The notes beneath the pieces are model-generated. The model saw nothing but the letters and a program-made list of their open reading frames with translations. It had not been told where the DNA came from and ran no database searches. Below, piece after piece: positions 56,990 to 64,000 of a stretch of 64,000 bases of DNA (position 1 is the first letter of the stretch; each line of letters starts with the position of its first letter). Both the position numbers and the translations under genes were made by a program. The stretch covers positions 62,001 to 126,000 of the forward strand of contig NZ_JAGIPX010000003.1 of assembly GCF_017814945.1 (NCBI RefSeq), given 5' to 3'. The stretch is from Paraburkholderia sp. LEh10. Its GTDB lineage: Bacteria > Pseudomonadota > Gammaproteobacteria > Burkholderiales > Burkholderiaceae.

Positions 56990-57778
56990 TTAGACCCGTT
57001 TCTGCAGAAACGATTCAAGCAAAGCAGCAAAGCGTTGCGATTGCTCAATTGGTGCGAGGTGAGCCGCGTCCAGCAACTCGAATTTCGCTCCCCGGATGGC
57101 ATCCGCAATTACCTGTGTAGCAGCAGGTGGCGTGCCTGCATCGTGGCGTCCAGCCACAGTAAGTGTGGGAAGGGTGATCTCAGCCAGTCTACCGCGCACG
57201 TCGAAATCGCGCAGCGCAACGCACGCGTGCGCATAACCGTCAGGCGGAGTGCGCTCGAACACCTCGCGAATCTGTTCGACTACTTCGGGATGAGCTTCAC
57301 GGAAGCCGGCCGTCAGCCAGCGCTCCATCGTGCCTTCGGCGAGCACGCCAAGGCCTTCGCCGCGCGCCTTCGCGGCCCGCTCGTCCCAGAGCGGGCGGCC
57401 CTCGGGTGGCGTGGCCGCGTGCGTGTCGGCGAGCGTGAGCGTTTCGATGCGCGCCGGGTTATCGAGCGCGAACTGCTGCGCGATCATGCCGCCCATCGAC
57501 ATTCCGACAATATGTGTTCTTTGAGCGCCAAGCGCATCCAGCAGCGCACGCAGATCACGAGACAAATCTGCAACACTGAATTGCTTGTCTGAAACAGCCG
57601 TCTGACCGTGGCCGCGCACGTCGTAACGCAAAACCATATAGCGTTCGCGGAAATAGCCTGCGAGCTGATCCCAGACCGACAGATCGCCCCCGAGCTGATG
57701 AATGAACGTGAGCCATGGTCCGGGGCCTTCATTGCTTAGGACATAGCGCGTATCGATGCCATTCACATTGATTTGCAT
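56990..57778 (-). CDS. Alpha/beta hydrolase (3-oxoadipate enol-lactonase-like)
   Basis: The 262-residue protein has the hydrolase fold with nucleophile Ser in GMSMGGMIAQQFAL, Asp in AGRHDAGTPP and His in DAAHLAPIEQ. The oxyanion motif reads FIHQLGGDLSVWD, with Gln instead of the usual Gly after His. It resembles PcaD-type lactonases, but without other beta-ketoadipate genes nearby the substrate is uncertain. GGGGAG precedes the ATG at 57778. Confidence 0.85.
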   Translation of the reverse strand: MQINVNGIDTRYVLSNEGPGPWLTFIHQLGGDLSVWDQLAGYFRERYMVLRYDVRGHGQTAVSDKQFSVADLSRDLRALLDALGAQRTHIVGMSMGGMIAQQFALDNPARIETLTLADTHAATPPEGRPLWDERAAKARGEGLGVLAEGTMERWLTAGFREAHPEVVEQIREVFERTPPDGYAHACVALRDFDVRGRLAEITLPTLTVAGRHDAGTPPAATQVIADAIRGAKFELLDAAHLAPIEQSQRFAALLESFLQKRV

Positions 57779-57925
57779 GCGGACTCCCCAAGTGTTGTCG
57801 CGATGAAAGAACGAGCGAGTCAACTGATCGCTCGTCATGCGATCGACGCCGGCGACGGAAGTTTCTGAAGCGCAGTGTCTTCCAGGTTTTCTTATTTGTA
57901 CCGCGATTCGAATGGCCTGATTGCG

Positions 57926-59137
57926 TCAGGGCTTTTCGGGCCCCGCGCCCGGATCGGTGACGCTCGGTCCGGCGTCCTGCGGGTTGTCGCCGGCGTTGTC
58001 GCCGCTCGCGTCCGGGGGCGCGAGCTTGCCGCGCCACACGAGTTCGATCTGCGTGCCGTTCGGTTCGGTCTGCACGAGACGCACGGGCAGCCAACCGAGC
58101 GACGGCGCGAGCCACACATCGATGCGCCGCCGGTCCCCTTCGCGTCGCGGTAGCCGCATGAAATGCCTCGCGTCGATAAACCCGTGGTCGGTGCGCACCG
58201 TTTCGTCGCCGATCGTTTCGATGGGCCAGATTTCGCCGCTGTCGTTGTCGGTCACGTAGAACTCGCGCGTGACGCCTGGCTGATACGCGTCGGGGTCGCC
58301 TCGTACCAGACTGGCGAGCTGCATCACCATGCTGAAGCGATCCTGCGCGCCGTCCTGCAGCGGCAGCGTATCCGGCGTACGCGTGAACGCGATCTGCTTG
58401 GTGTCGCGGTGAAATGTGGTGATGTCCTCGCCGCGGCGGCCGCGTTTTTCGATGTACTGATCAGGTGCCAGGCCGAATGCGTCCACATGCCCGTGGCTCG
58501 AATAGCTGAACGTGCCGACGAACGGCAAAGGCACGGAAACGATCATCGCGTACGCGTCGCCGTCCGTCGACCAGTGAATCTTGCCCGGCTGGTTGCGCAC
58601 GCCGTTATAGAACGTGTCGTATTGCAGTTCGCCCGAGGGCGGCACGGAAAATTTCACGCCGGGCGCCGTGTGTGGCGCGTTGCCTTGGCCGGGGTTGGCG
58701 GCGGCCTGCGTCGTCGGTGCGGAAGCAACACCTGCATCCGGACCCGCCGCCGCCGAAGCCGCCACGGGCGCGCTCGCAATTTCATGCGTCGGCGTCGCTG
58801 CGGCTGGCTTCGGGACAGTTCGCGTCGCCGTCAATACATGTGCGCGCGGCGGCTGCGCGCCGCGTTTGGGCGCGGCGGCGGGCGCCTTCGCGGGCGGAGG
58901 CGAGCCGGCCGCCTGCGTCTCGATGCGCTCCGGCTTGAGCAGCGCGACCTGCACGGGAACATGCTCGGGCGAGATAGGCTTGAACGTGTCGTGATGCCGC
59001 TCGAACCACTGTGCCGCGGTCAAATGCGCGCCCACGACGGCCGCCAGCACGCCGCTCCAACGCAGCTGCGACGAGCGGCGCTGTGCAACGGCGACACGCG
59101 ATTGCAAGACGGAACGGACGGCGGACGGAGACGACAT
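57926..59137 (-). CDS. DUF3108 envelope protein
   Basis: The 403-residue protein has a basic N-terminus, one hydrophobic helix (WSGVLAAVVGAHLTAAQWF), an Ala/Pro-rich linker and a C-terminal DUF3108 domain (GELQYDTFYNGVRNQPGKIH, then YIEKRGRRGEDITTFHRD). It is probably anchored in the inner membrane with a periplasmic beta-rich domain. The function is unknown. The ATG at 59137 is preferred to a TTG at 59158; neither has a strong ribosome site. Confidence 0.83.
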   Translation of the reverse strand: MSSPSAVRSVLQSRVAVAQRRSSQLRWSGVLAAVVGAHLTAAQWFERHHDTFKPISPEHVPVQVALLKPERIETQAAGSPPPAKAPAAAPKRGAQPPRAHVLTATRTVPKPAAATPTHEIASAPVAASAAAGPDAGVASAPTTQAAANPGQGNAPHTAPGVKFSVPPSGELQYDTFYNGVRNQPGKIHWSTDGDAYAMIVSVPLPFVGTFSYSSHGHVDAFGLAPDQYIEKRGRRGEDITTFHRDTKQIAFTRTPDTLPLQDGAQDRFSMVMQLASLVRGDPDAYQPGVTREFYVTDNDSGEIWPIETIGDETVRTDHGFIDARHFMRLPRREGDRRRIDVWLAPSLGWLPVRLVQTEPNGTQIELVWRGKLAPPDASGDNAGDNPQDAGPSVTDPGAGPEKP

Positions 59138-59212
59138 CAGAAGCAGCCGGTTGGACAAAGCACGCGAATGGAAACGCTTCGACCGCGAAGCGCGTTCGCG
59201 CGTTCCTCGGGC

Positions 59213-60103
59213 CTAGCGCGGCGTAGGACTATAGCCGAGTTCATAAGACAGCTTGTGTGCGCACTCGCGCAGCGCCGTATCGACTTCGCCGCCCCAGGCA
59301 ATGTCGAACGCGCCTTCGTGACCCAGCGCGATCAGTCCGAGCGCGAGATCGCCATTCGAATCGAACACGGGCATGCAGAACGCGTGTATGGTCGGCAGCA
59401 ACATGCCTTCGACGCGCGCCGCGCCATGCGCGCGCACATCCGCGAGCACGCGCTCGACGTCTTCTGGCGTGCACGGACTGTTGGCCGTCGCCCAACGCTG
59501 CGTCTCGCCGAGTTCGCGCCCGATCATCGCGGCCGTCTTGCCGCGCGGCAGATATGCGGCGAACAGCAGGCCCGTTGCGGAGCTCAGCATTGGCATCACG
59601 TCGCCGAGTTTCAGCGATGCCTTCGCCGGATAGCTCGACTCCATCCAGTGGACGACGGTCGGCCCCTGATTGCCCCACACGGCGATGCCTACCGTCATGT
59701 CGAGCCGCTCGCGCAGCTCGGCGAGCGCGATACGCGCGAGCTTCACGCCGTCGACGCGCGCGAGCCGCGCGAGCCCCAGTTGCAGCGCGAAGCCGCCGAG
59801 TTCATAGCGGCCCGTCAGCGGGTCCTGCGCGACGACGCCCAGGCGCTGAAAGCTCACCAGATAGCGATGCGCCTTCGCGGGGCTCATCCCGGCTTGCTGT
59901 GCGAGATCGCGCAGCATCATTGCGCGCGGTTCGTGCGTGAGCACTTCGAGCAGCCGGAAGCCCACCTCGATCGACTGGATGCCCGAGCGCAGTTTCTCTT
60001 CGCCGCCTTCCTGCTGATCGACGGCGTCATCGTCGGCGATATCGACGGAATCGGCGGAATCGGCGCCGGTGCGGATGGAACTGGAGCGGACGGTGGGCGG
60101 CAT
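59213..60103 (-). CDS. IclR-family transcriptional regulator
   Basis: The 296-residue protein has an N-terminal winged HTH (LRSGIQSIEVGFRLLEVL, LRDLAQQAGMSPAKAHRYL) after an acidic leader, and an IclR effector domain (SSATGLLFAAYLPRG, then PVFDSNGDLALGLIALG). It is divergent from the fumarylacetoacetase-family gene with 104 bp between starts, so it probably controls it. The exact start is uncertain: in-frame ATGs exist up to 60193. Confidence 0.9.
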   Translation of the reverse strand: MPPTVRSSSIRTGADSADSVDIADDDAVDQQEGGEEKLRSGIQSIEVGFRLLEVLTHEPRAMMLRDLAQQAGMSPAKAHRYLVSFQRLGVVAQDPLTGRYELGGFALQLGLARLARVDGVKLARIALAELRERLDMTVGIAVWGNQGPTVVHWMESSYPAKASLKLGDVMPMLSSATGLLFAAYLPRGKTAAMIGRELGETQRWATANSPCTPEDVERVLADVRAHGAARVEGMLLPTIHAFCMPVFDSNGDLALGLIALGHEGAFDIAWGGEVDTALRECAHKLSYELGYSPTPR

Positions 60104-60142
60104 GGGCAGGCAAGTTGGACGGTGGACTGCGGCGAGACCGCT

Positions 60143-60171
60143 TTGGCCGCGCCGATTCACCATCGTAGAAT
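60143..60171 (+). promoter_or_regulatory. Candidate sigma-70 promoter for the FAH-family gene
   Basis: TTGGCC (60143-60148) and TAGAAT (60166-60171) are separated by 17 bp, and the start codon lies 36 bp further on. The site overlaps the divergent IclR promoter region. Confidence 0.45.
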
Positions 60172-60207
60172 AGATTCCCCTTATCGTCATCAAACGCCTT
60201 TCCCGCC

Positions 60208-61200
60208 ATGAAACTTGCCACGCTGAAGGACGGCACGCGCGACGGTCAGCTGATCGTCGTTTCCCGCGACCTGCACACGGCCGCCGTCGCCGACGCCATC
60301 GCGCCGACGATGCAGCGCGTCCTCGACGACTGGACGTTCTACGCTCCGCAACTGCGCGACCTGTACGACGAGTTGAATCAGGGACGCGCGCGCAACACCT
60401 TTTCGTTCGACGCGAAGGAATGCATGGCGCCGCTGCCGCGGGCGTTCCAGTGGGCCGACGGCTCGGCGTACGTGAATCACGTCGAGCTGGTGCGCCGCGC
60501 GCGCGGCGCCGACATGCCGCCGGAGTTCTGGACCGATCCGCTGATGTACCAGGGCGGCAGCGACGATTTCATCGGGCCGAAGGACGACATCGTGTGCGCG
60601 TCGGAATCATTCGGCATCGACTTCGAGGCGGAAGTCGCCGTGATCACGGGCGACGTGCCGATGGGCGTGAAGCCCGAGCAGGCGTTGAAAAGCATTCGGC
60701 TCGTGACGCTCGTCAACGACGTGTCGCTGCGCAACCTGATTCCCGCCGAACTGGCGAAGGGCTTCGGCTTTTTCCAGAGCAAGCCGGCGACCTCGTTCGC
60801 GCCCGTCGCCGTGACGCTCGACGAACTCGGCGACGCATGGCGCGAAGGCCGCGTGCACCGGCCGATGATCGTCCACTGGAACGGCAAGAAGGTCGGCCAG
60901 CCCGACGCGGGCACCGACATGGTGTTCGACTTCGGCCAACTCATCGCGCATGCCGCGAAGACCCGCAATCTGCGCGCGGGTTCGATCGTCGGTTCGGGCA
61001 CGGTCTCGAACAAGGATGCGAAGCGCGGCTACTGCTGCATCGCCGAGAAGCGTTGCCTCGAAACGATCGAGCACGGCGCGGCGCAGACCGGGTTCATGCA
61101 ATTCGGCGATACGGTGAAGATCGAGATGCTCGACGAAGCGGGCAAGTCGATCTTTGGCTCGATCGATCAGGCTGTGTCGCCGCCCGAAGCCGCGCAGTGA
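60208..61200 (+). CDS. Fumarylacetoacetate hydrolase family protein
   Basis: The 330-residue protein has the FAH metal-binding and catalytic regions: FIGPKDDIVCASESFGIDFE, AEVAVITGDVPMG, LVNDVSLRNLIPAEL and a late GSGTVSNKDAKRGYCC. FAH-fold enzymes hydrolyse or decarboxylate beta-diketo acids, for instance fumarylacetoacetate in tyrosine breakdown. Its length and the IclR partner suit an aromatic-acid pathway. A sigma-70-like promoter lies upstream. Confidence 0.9.
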   Translation: MKLATLKDGTRDGQLIVVSRDLHTAAVADAIAPTMQRVLDDWTFYAPQLRDLYDELNQGRARNTFSFDAKECMAPLPRAFQWADGSAYVNHVELVRRARGADMPPEFWTDPLMYQGGSDDFIGPKDDIVCASESFGIDFEAEVAVITGDVPMGVKPEQALKSIRLVTLVNDVSLRNLIPAELAKGFGFFQSKPATSFAPVAVTLDELGDAWREGRVHRPMIVHWNGKKVGQPDAGTDMVFDFGQLIAHAAKTRNLRAGSIVGSGTVSNKDAKRGYCCIAEKRCLETIEHGAAQTGFMQFGDTVKIEMLDEAGKSIFGSIDQAVSPPEAAQ

Positions 61201-61433
61201 GAAAGGCTTCACGCATGACGCCCGATCGAAGCGTCATACGCGCGCGCTATCGGCGATGCGTGGCGTCAGGCGATCCGAAAGGGTTTCGCCCGATGCCGGG
61301 AGCGCGCCGCGCGCCGCTACACTGACGCTCGCGCGAGGCCGCCGCGCCTCGCCTCGCCTCGCGACTCACGGTCAGCGGGCAGCACCAGCCACGCAGCATC
61401 GAATAACGCATAAAAACACGAAGGAGACATCGC

Positions 61434-62642
61434 ATGCCGCGATACGGGTCGTTTGCATTTTCAACTTTGCATCAGCGCGTTTCGAACCGGCGCGGCTTGC
61501 GACGGCGCACGGCGCTCGCCGCCGCGCTTTCGCTGCTGCCGGGGCTCGCGCTCGCTCAGGTCAAGATCGGCCTCGTGCTGTCGCTGACGGGACCGGCCGC
61601 ATCGCTGGGCATTCCCGCGCGCGATACCGCGACGCTCTTTCCGAAAGAGATCGCCGGACAGAAGGTCGAATACATCGTGCTCGACGACGCGTCCGATACG
61701 ACGCAAGCCGTGCAGGACACGAAGAAGCTGATCTCCGAAAATCACGTCGATGCCATCATCGGTTCGTCCATCACGCCGAACTCGCTCGCGATGATCGACG
61801 TCATCGCCGAGGGCGAGACGCCCGCTATTTCTCTGGCGTCGTCGGCGAAGATCATCGAGCCTGTCGATGCTAAGCGGCACTGGATGTTCAAGACGCCGCA
61901 GACGGACGCGATGATGGCGTCCGCGATCACCGAACACGCGAGCCAGCATGGCGTGAAGACACTCGCGTACATCGGCCAGGCGGACGCGCTCGGCGAAACG
62001 TTCTATGCGGAAGTCGCGAAGTTCGCGCAGATTCACCACATCAGCGTCGTGGCCAATGAGCGTTTCAATCGCACCGACCCGAGCGTCACCGGCCAGATCC
62101 TGAAGATCATGGCCGCGAACCCCGATGCCGTCGTCGTGGGCGCGGCGGGCACGCCGGCCGCGCTGCCGCCGAAGACGCTGATCGGGCGCGGCTACAAGGG
62201 CAAGATCTATCACAACCACGGCGTCGGCAATAACGATTTCCTGCGCGTGTGCGGCGCCGACTGCAACGGCACGTTCCTGCCCGCGAGCCCCGTGCTGGTC
62301 GCGTCGCAGTTGCCCGCGGACTATGCTTCGAAGCGTCTCGCGCTCGATTACATCGCGCGCTTCGAAGCACTGCGCGGGCCAGGCAGCGTATCCGCATTCG
62401 GCTCGTATGCGTGGGATGCGAGCATGCTGCTGAACAACGCGATTCCCGTCGCGCTGAAGTCGGCTGCGCCGGGCACGGTTGAATTCCGCCGCGCGTTGCG
62501 CGATGCGCTCGAGGCGACGAAAGGGCTCGTCGATACCAACGGCGTCGTCAACATGAGCGCGACCGATCACCTCGGCCTCGATCAGCGCGCGCGTGTGATG
62601 GTCGAGATCCGCAGCGGGAAGTGGGTGTATCAGCCGCGCTGA
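61434..62642 (+). CDS. Branched-chain-amino-acid-type ABC transporter binding protein
   Basis: The 402-residue protein starts with a long signal peptide containing RRGLRRR before the hydrophobic core (ALAAALSLLPGLALA, cut before QVKIGLVLSLTG). The mature part is a type I periplasmic-binding fold (IVLDDASDTTQAVQDTKKLI, SSITPNSLAMIDVIAE). It probably binds an amino acid or an aromatic acid. AAGGAGA precedes the ATG. No permease or ATPase genes are adjacent. Confidence 0.9.
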   Translation: MPRYGSFAFSTLHQRVSNRRGLRRRTALAAALSLLPGLALAQVKIGLVLSLTGPAASLGIPARDTATLFPKEIAGQKVEYIVLDDASDTTQAVQDTKKLISENHVDAIIGSSITPNSLAMIDVIAEGETPAISLASSAKIIEPVDAKRHWMFKTPQTDAMMASAITEHASQHGVKTLAYIGQADALGETFYAEVAKFAQIHHISVVANERFNRTDPSVTGQILKIMAANPDAVVVGAAGTPAALPPKTLIGRGYKGKIYHNHGVGNNDFLRVCGADCNGTFLPASPVLVASQLPADYASKRLALDYIARFEALRGPGSVSAFGSYAWDASMLLNNAIPVALKSAAPGTVEFRRALRDALEATKGLVDTNGVVNMSATDHLGLDQRARVMVEIRSGKWVYQPR

Positions 62643-62659
62643 ATGAGCGGCGTATGACG

Positions 62660-62683
62660 GCGGCGCAGCGTCGGCTGCGCCGC
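62660..62683. promoter_or_regulatory. Perfect 10-bp hairpin between binding-protein and hydratase genes
   Basis: GCGGCGCAGC (62660-62669) pairs fully with GCTGCGCCGC (62674-62683) around a GTCG loop. No T-tract follows, so it may be an RNA-stability hairpin or a weak terminator. Confidence 0.45.
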
Positions 62684-62734
62684 ACGCGTCACGTGTGACC
62701 CGACGCCGACGCGTCGCTCTTACGGGTGCCAGCC

Positions 62735-63586
62735 ATGTCTCACGAATCGGAATCTCAATCGGTCGAACCCGCGTTTTACGCGCACTACAGGTCGCTGCGC
62801 GTGCGGCGTCATGCGCACGGCATCCTCGAAATCGTCATGAGTGGCGAAGGCGCGAACAAGAGCAACCTCGCCACCGCCGATGCGAACATGCATCGCGAAC
62901 TCGCCGATATCTGGCGCGACATCGATCGCGATCCGCAGACGCGTGTCGCCGTGATACGCGGCGAAGGCAAGGGCTTTTCGGCGGGAGGCGACCTCGGCCT
63001 CGTCGAAGACATGGCCAACCACTTCGATGTGCGCACGCGCGTCTGGCGCGAAGCGCGCGACCTCGTCTATAACGTGATCAACTGCAGCAAGCCGATCGTC
63101 TCGGCGATGCACGGCCCGGCCGTCGGCGCGGGGCTCGTCGCCGGGCTGCTGGCGGACATTTCGATTGCGACGAAGTCGGCGCGCATCATCGACGGCCATA
63201 CGCGGCTGGGCGTCGCGGCGGGCGATCATGCGGCGATCGTGTGGCCGCTGTTGTGCGGCATGGCCAAGGCGAAGTATTACCTGATGCTGTGCGAGCCGGT
63301 GAGCGGCGAGGAGGCGGAGCGGATCGGCCTCGTCTCACTCGCCGTCGACGACAACGACCTGCTCCCGAAGACATTCGAAGTCGCGCGCAAGCTCGCGCAC
63401 GGTTCGCAGACGGCGATCCGCTGGACCAAGTATGCGTTGAACAACTGGCTGCGTTCGGCGGGCCCGACGTTCGATACGTCGCTGGCGCTGGAATTCATGG
63501 GTTTCGCGGGGCCGGACGTGCGCGAAGGCGTGGCGTCCCTGCGCGAAAGAAGGACCCCCGATTTCCCCGGCGAGGAAACGTTCTGA
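62735..63586 (+). CDS. Enoyl-CoA hydratase/isomerase family protein
   Basis: The 283-residue crotonase-fold protein has the oxyanion loop [18 protein letters not shown] and the core [19 protein letters not shown], then [19 protein letters not shown]. The usual two catalytic Glu positions are not both evident, so the reaction (hydration, isomerisation or another crotonase step) is unsure. The start at 62735 (MSHESESQ) is chosen; a GTG at 62726 is possible. It lies downstream of the binding-protein gene on the same strand. Confidence 0.88.
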   Translation: MSHESESQSVEPAFYAHYRSLRVRRHAHGILEIVMSGEGANKSNLATADANMHRELADIWRDIDRDPQTRVAVIRGEGKGFSAGGDLGLVEDMANHFDVRTRVWREARDLVYNVINCSKPIVSAMHGPAVGAGLVAGLLADISIATKSARIIDGHTRLGVAAGDHAAIVWPLLCGMAKAKYYLMLCEPVSGEEAERIGLVSLAVDDNDLLPKTFEVARKLAHGSQTAIRWTKYALNNWLRSAGPTFDTSLALEFMGFAGPDVREGVASLRERRTPDFPGEETF

Positions 63587-63831
63587 CGCTCGCGCCGCGG
63601 TGCGTCCTCACGGATGCGGGTTGGGACAACGAAGGGCCGCAAGACGCCTCGCGACGCGAAAGGGAGCAGCGATTGCACATTGCATGGCGCCGCAATACCG
63701 TCACACCGGAAGGCGCACCATAAGCTCACACGCCGCGAGGCTAGCGATGAATCGCTGCAATTCGCGCGCGGTATGATCGAACCCAACGCCGCAGGCAGGC
63801 AACCGTCCATCAGAAGATCAAGGAGATCACC

Positions 63832-64000
63832 ATGACCGACACTCCCGGCTCGACGCCGCCCTTCCCAGGCTTTCCCGGCTTTCCGCCCGCCGAAATGCTG
63901 GACCGCATGTGGGGCATGATGCGTCTGACCCCGTTCGGCGCAGCCTTTCCGGGCACGCAACCCGGCGCGGCGCAGGGCTTCGTGCCGTCGCTTTCGATAA
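63832..64000 (+). CDS. PhaM-like PHA-granule protein (3' end cut by window)
   Basis: The first 56 residues ([20 protein letters not shown] and onward) have the Pro/Phe/Gly-rich start and the [13 protein letters not shown] segment that I recall from PhaM-type polyhydroxyalkanoate-granule regulators of Burkholderia. AAGGAG precedes the ATG. PhaM activates PHB synthase and links granules to the nucleoid. The frame is open at the window end. Confidence 0.75.
   Translation, partial: MTDTPGSTPPFPGFPGFPPAEMLDRMWGMMRLTPFGAAFPGTQPGAAQGFVPSLSI

Noticed and set aside
58163..60211. 682-codon plus-strand open frame
   Set aside because: It lies opposite the DUF3108 and IclR genes, both of which have clear family motifs.

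Overview
The window reads as a core-chromosome stretch of a beta-proteobacterium of the Burkholderia/Paraburkholderia group. The evidence is high GC with strongly GC-biased third positions, a KirBac1.1-like potassium channel, a bioAFDB operon, a fused isobutyryl-CoA mutase, AceK, a split cobalamin methionine synthase, Burkholderia-type small proteins (DUF3567, DUF1840, DUF1289) and a PhaM-like granule protein at the right edge. I found about 58 protein genes, one complete insertion sequence and no tRNA, rRNA or CRISPR array. Genus and gene names come from remembered family features, not a database search.

Layout. 1-2.4 kb: a glutathione transferase cut by the window edge, a Kir channel and two small related proteins. 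2.5-5.9 kb: a LacI regulator / AGE-family sugar isomerase / PfkB kinase operon with a palindromic candidate operator. 6-12 kb: an EAL-CBS-GGDEF signalling protein, a bile-acid-symporter-type carrier, a secreted protein of unknown function and an outer-membrane porin. 12-19 kb: a LysR regulator, icmF, a flavin oxidoreductase, a dehalogenase-like hydrolase and an Lrp regulator. 19-26 kb: an EamA exporter, a tightly overlapped ybaK/DUF1289/maoC/MBL operon, HMG-CoA lyase, a hydroxyacid dehydrogenase, a VOC protein and a small RBBP9-type hydrolase.

26-35 kb: a lone sulfate-binding protein, a complete IS30-family element, and the biotin operon bioA-bioF-bioD-bioB on the minus strand. The insertion sequence sits exactly at the base of the hairpin that should end the biotin operon and separates the stem from its T-tract. 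35-44 kb: a minus-strand run aceK, can, thiolase, SDR, acyl-CoA dehydrogenase and ychJ, preceded by a MerR regulator, pointing to acyl-CoA oxidation and glyoxylate-shunt control. 44-51 kb: a dipeptide-type binding protein, then the argS, SPOR, dsbA, SDR, btuF-like run. 52-56 kb: methionine synthase encoded as two adjacent genes. 56-64 kb: DUF3567, two hydrolase or envelope proteins, and an IclR-controlled block (fumarylacetoacetase-family enzyme, amino-acid-type binding protein, enoyl-CoA hydratase) leading to a truncated phaM.

No gene cluster here looks like a wholly new defence or mobile system. The most notable items are in DNA architecture: the IS30 element splitting a terminator, a three-arm 11-bp-phased inverted array upstream of the sulfate-binding gene, the LacI operator with a repeated half-site, and three separate short tandem-repeat arrays (13 or 15 bp) in intergenic gaps.
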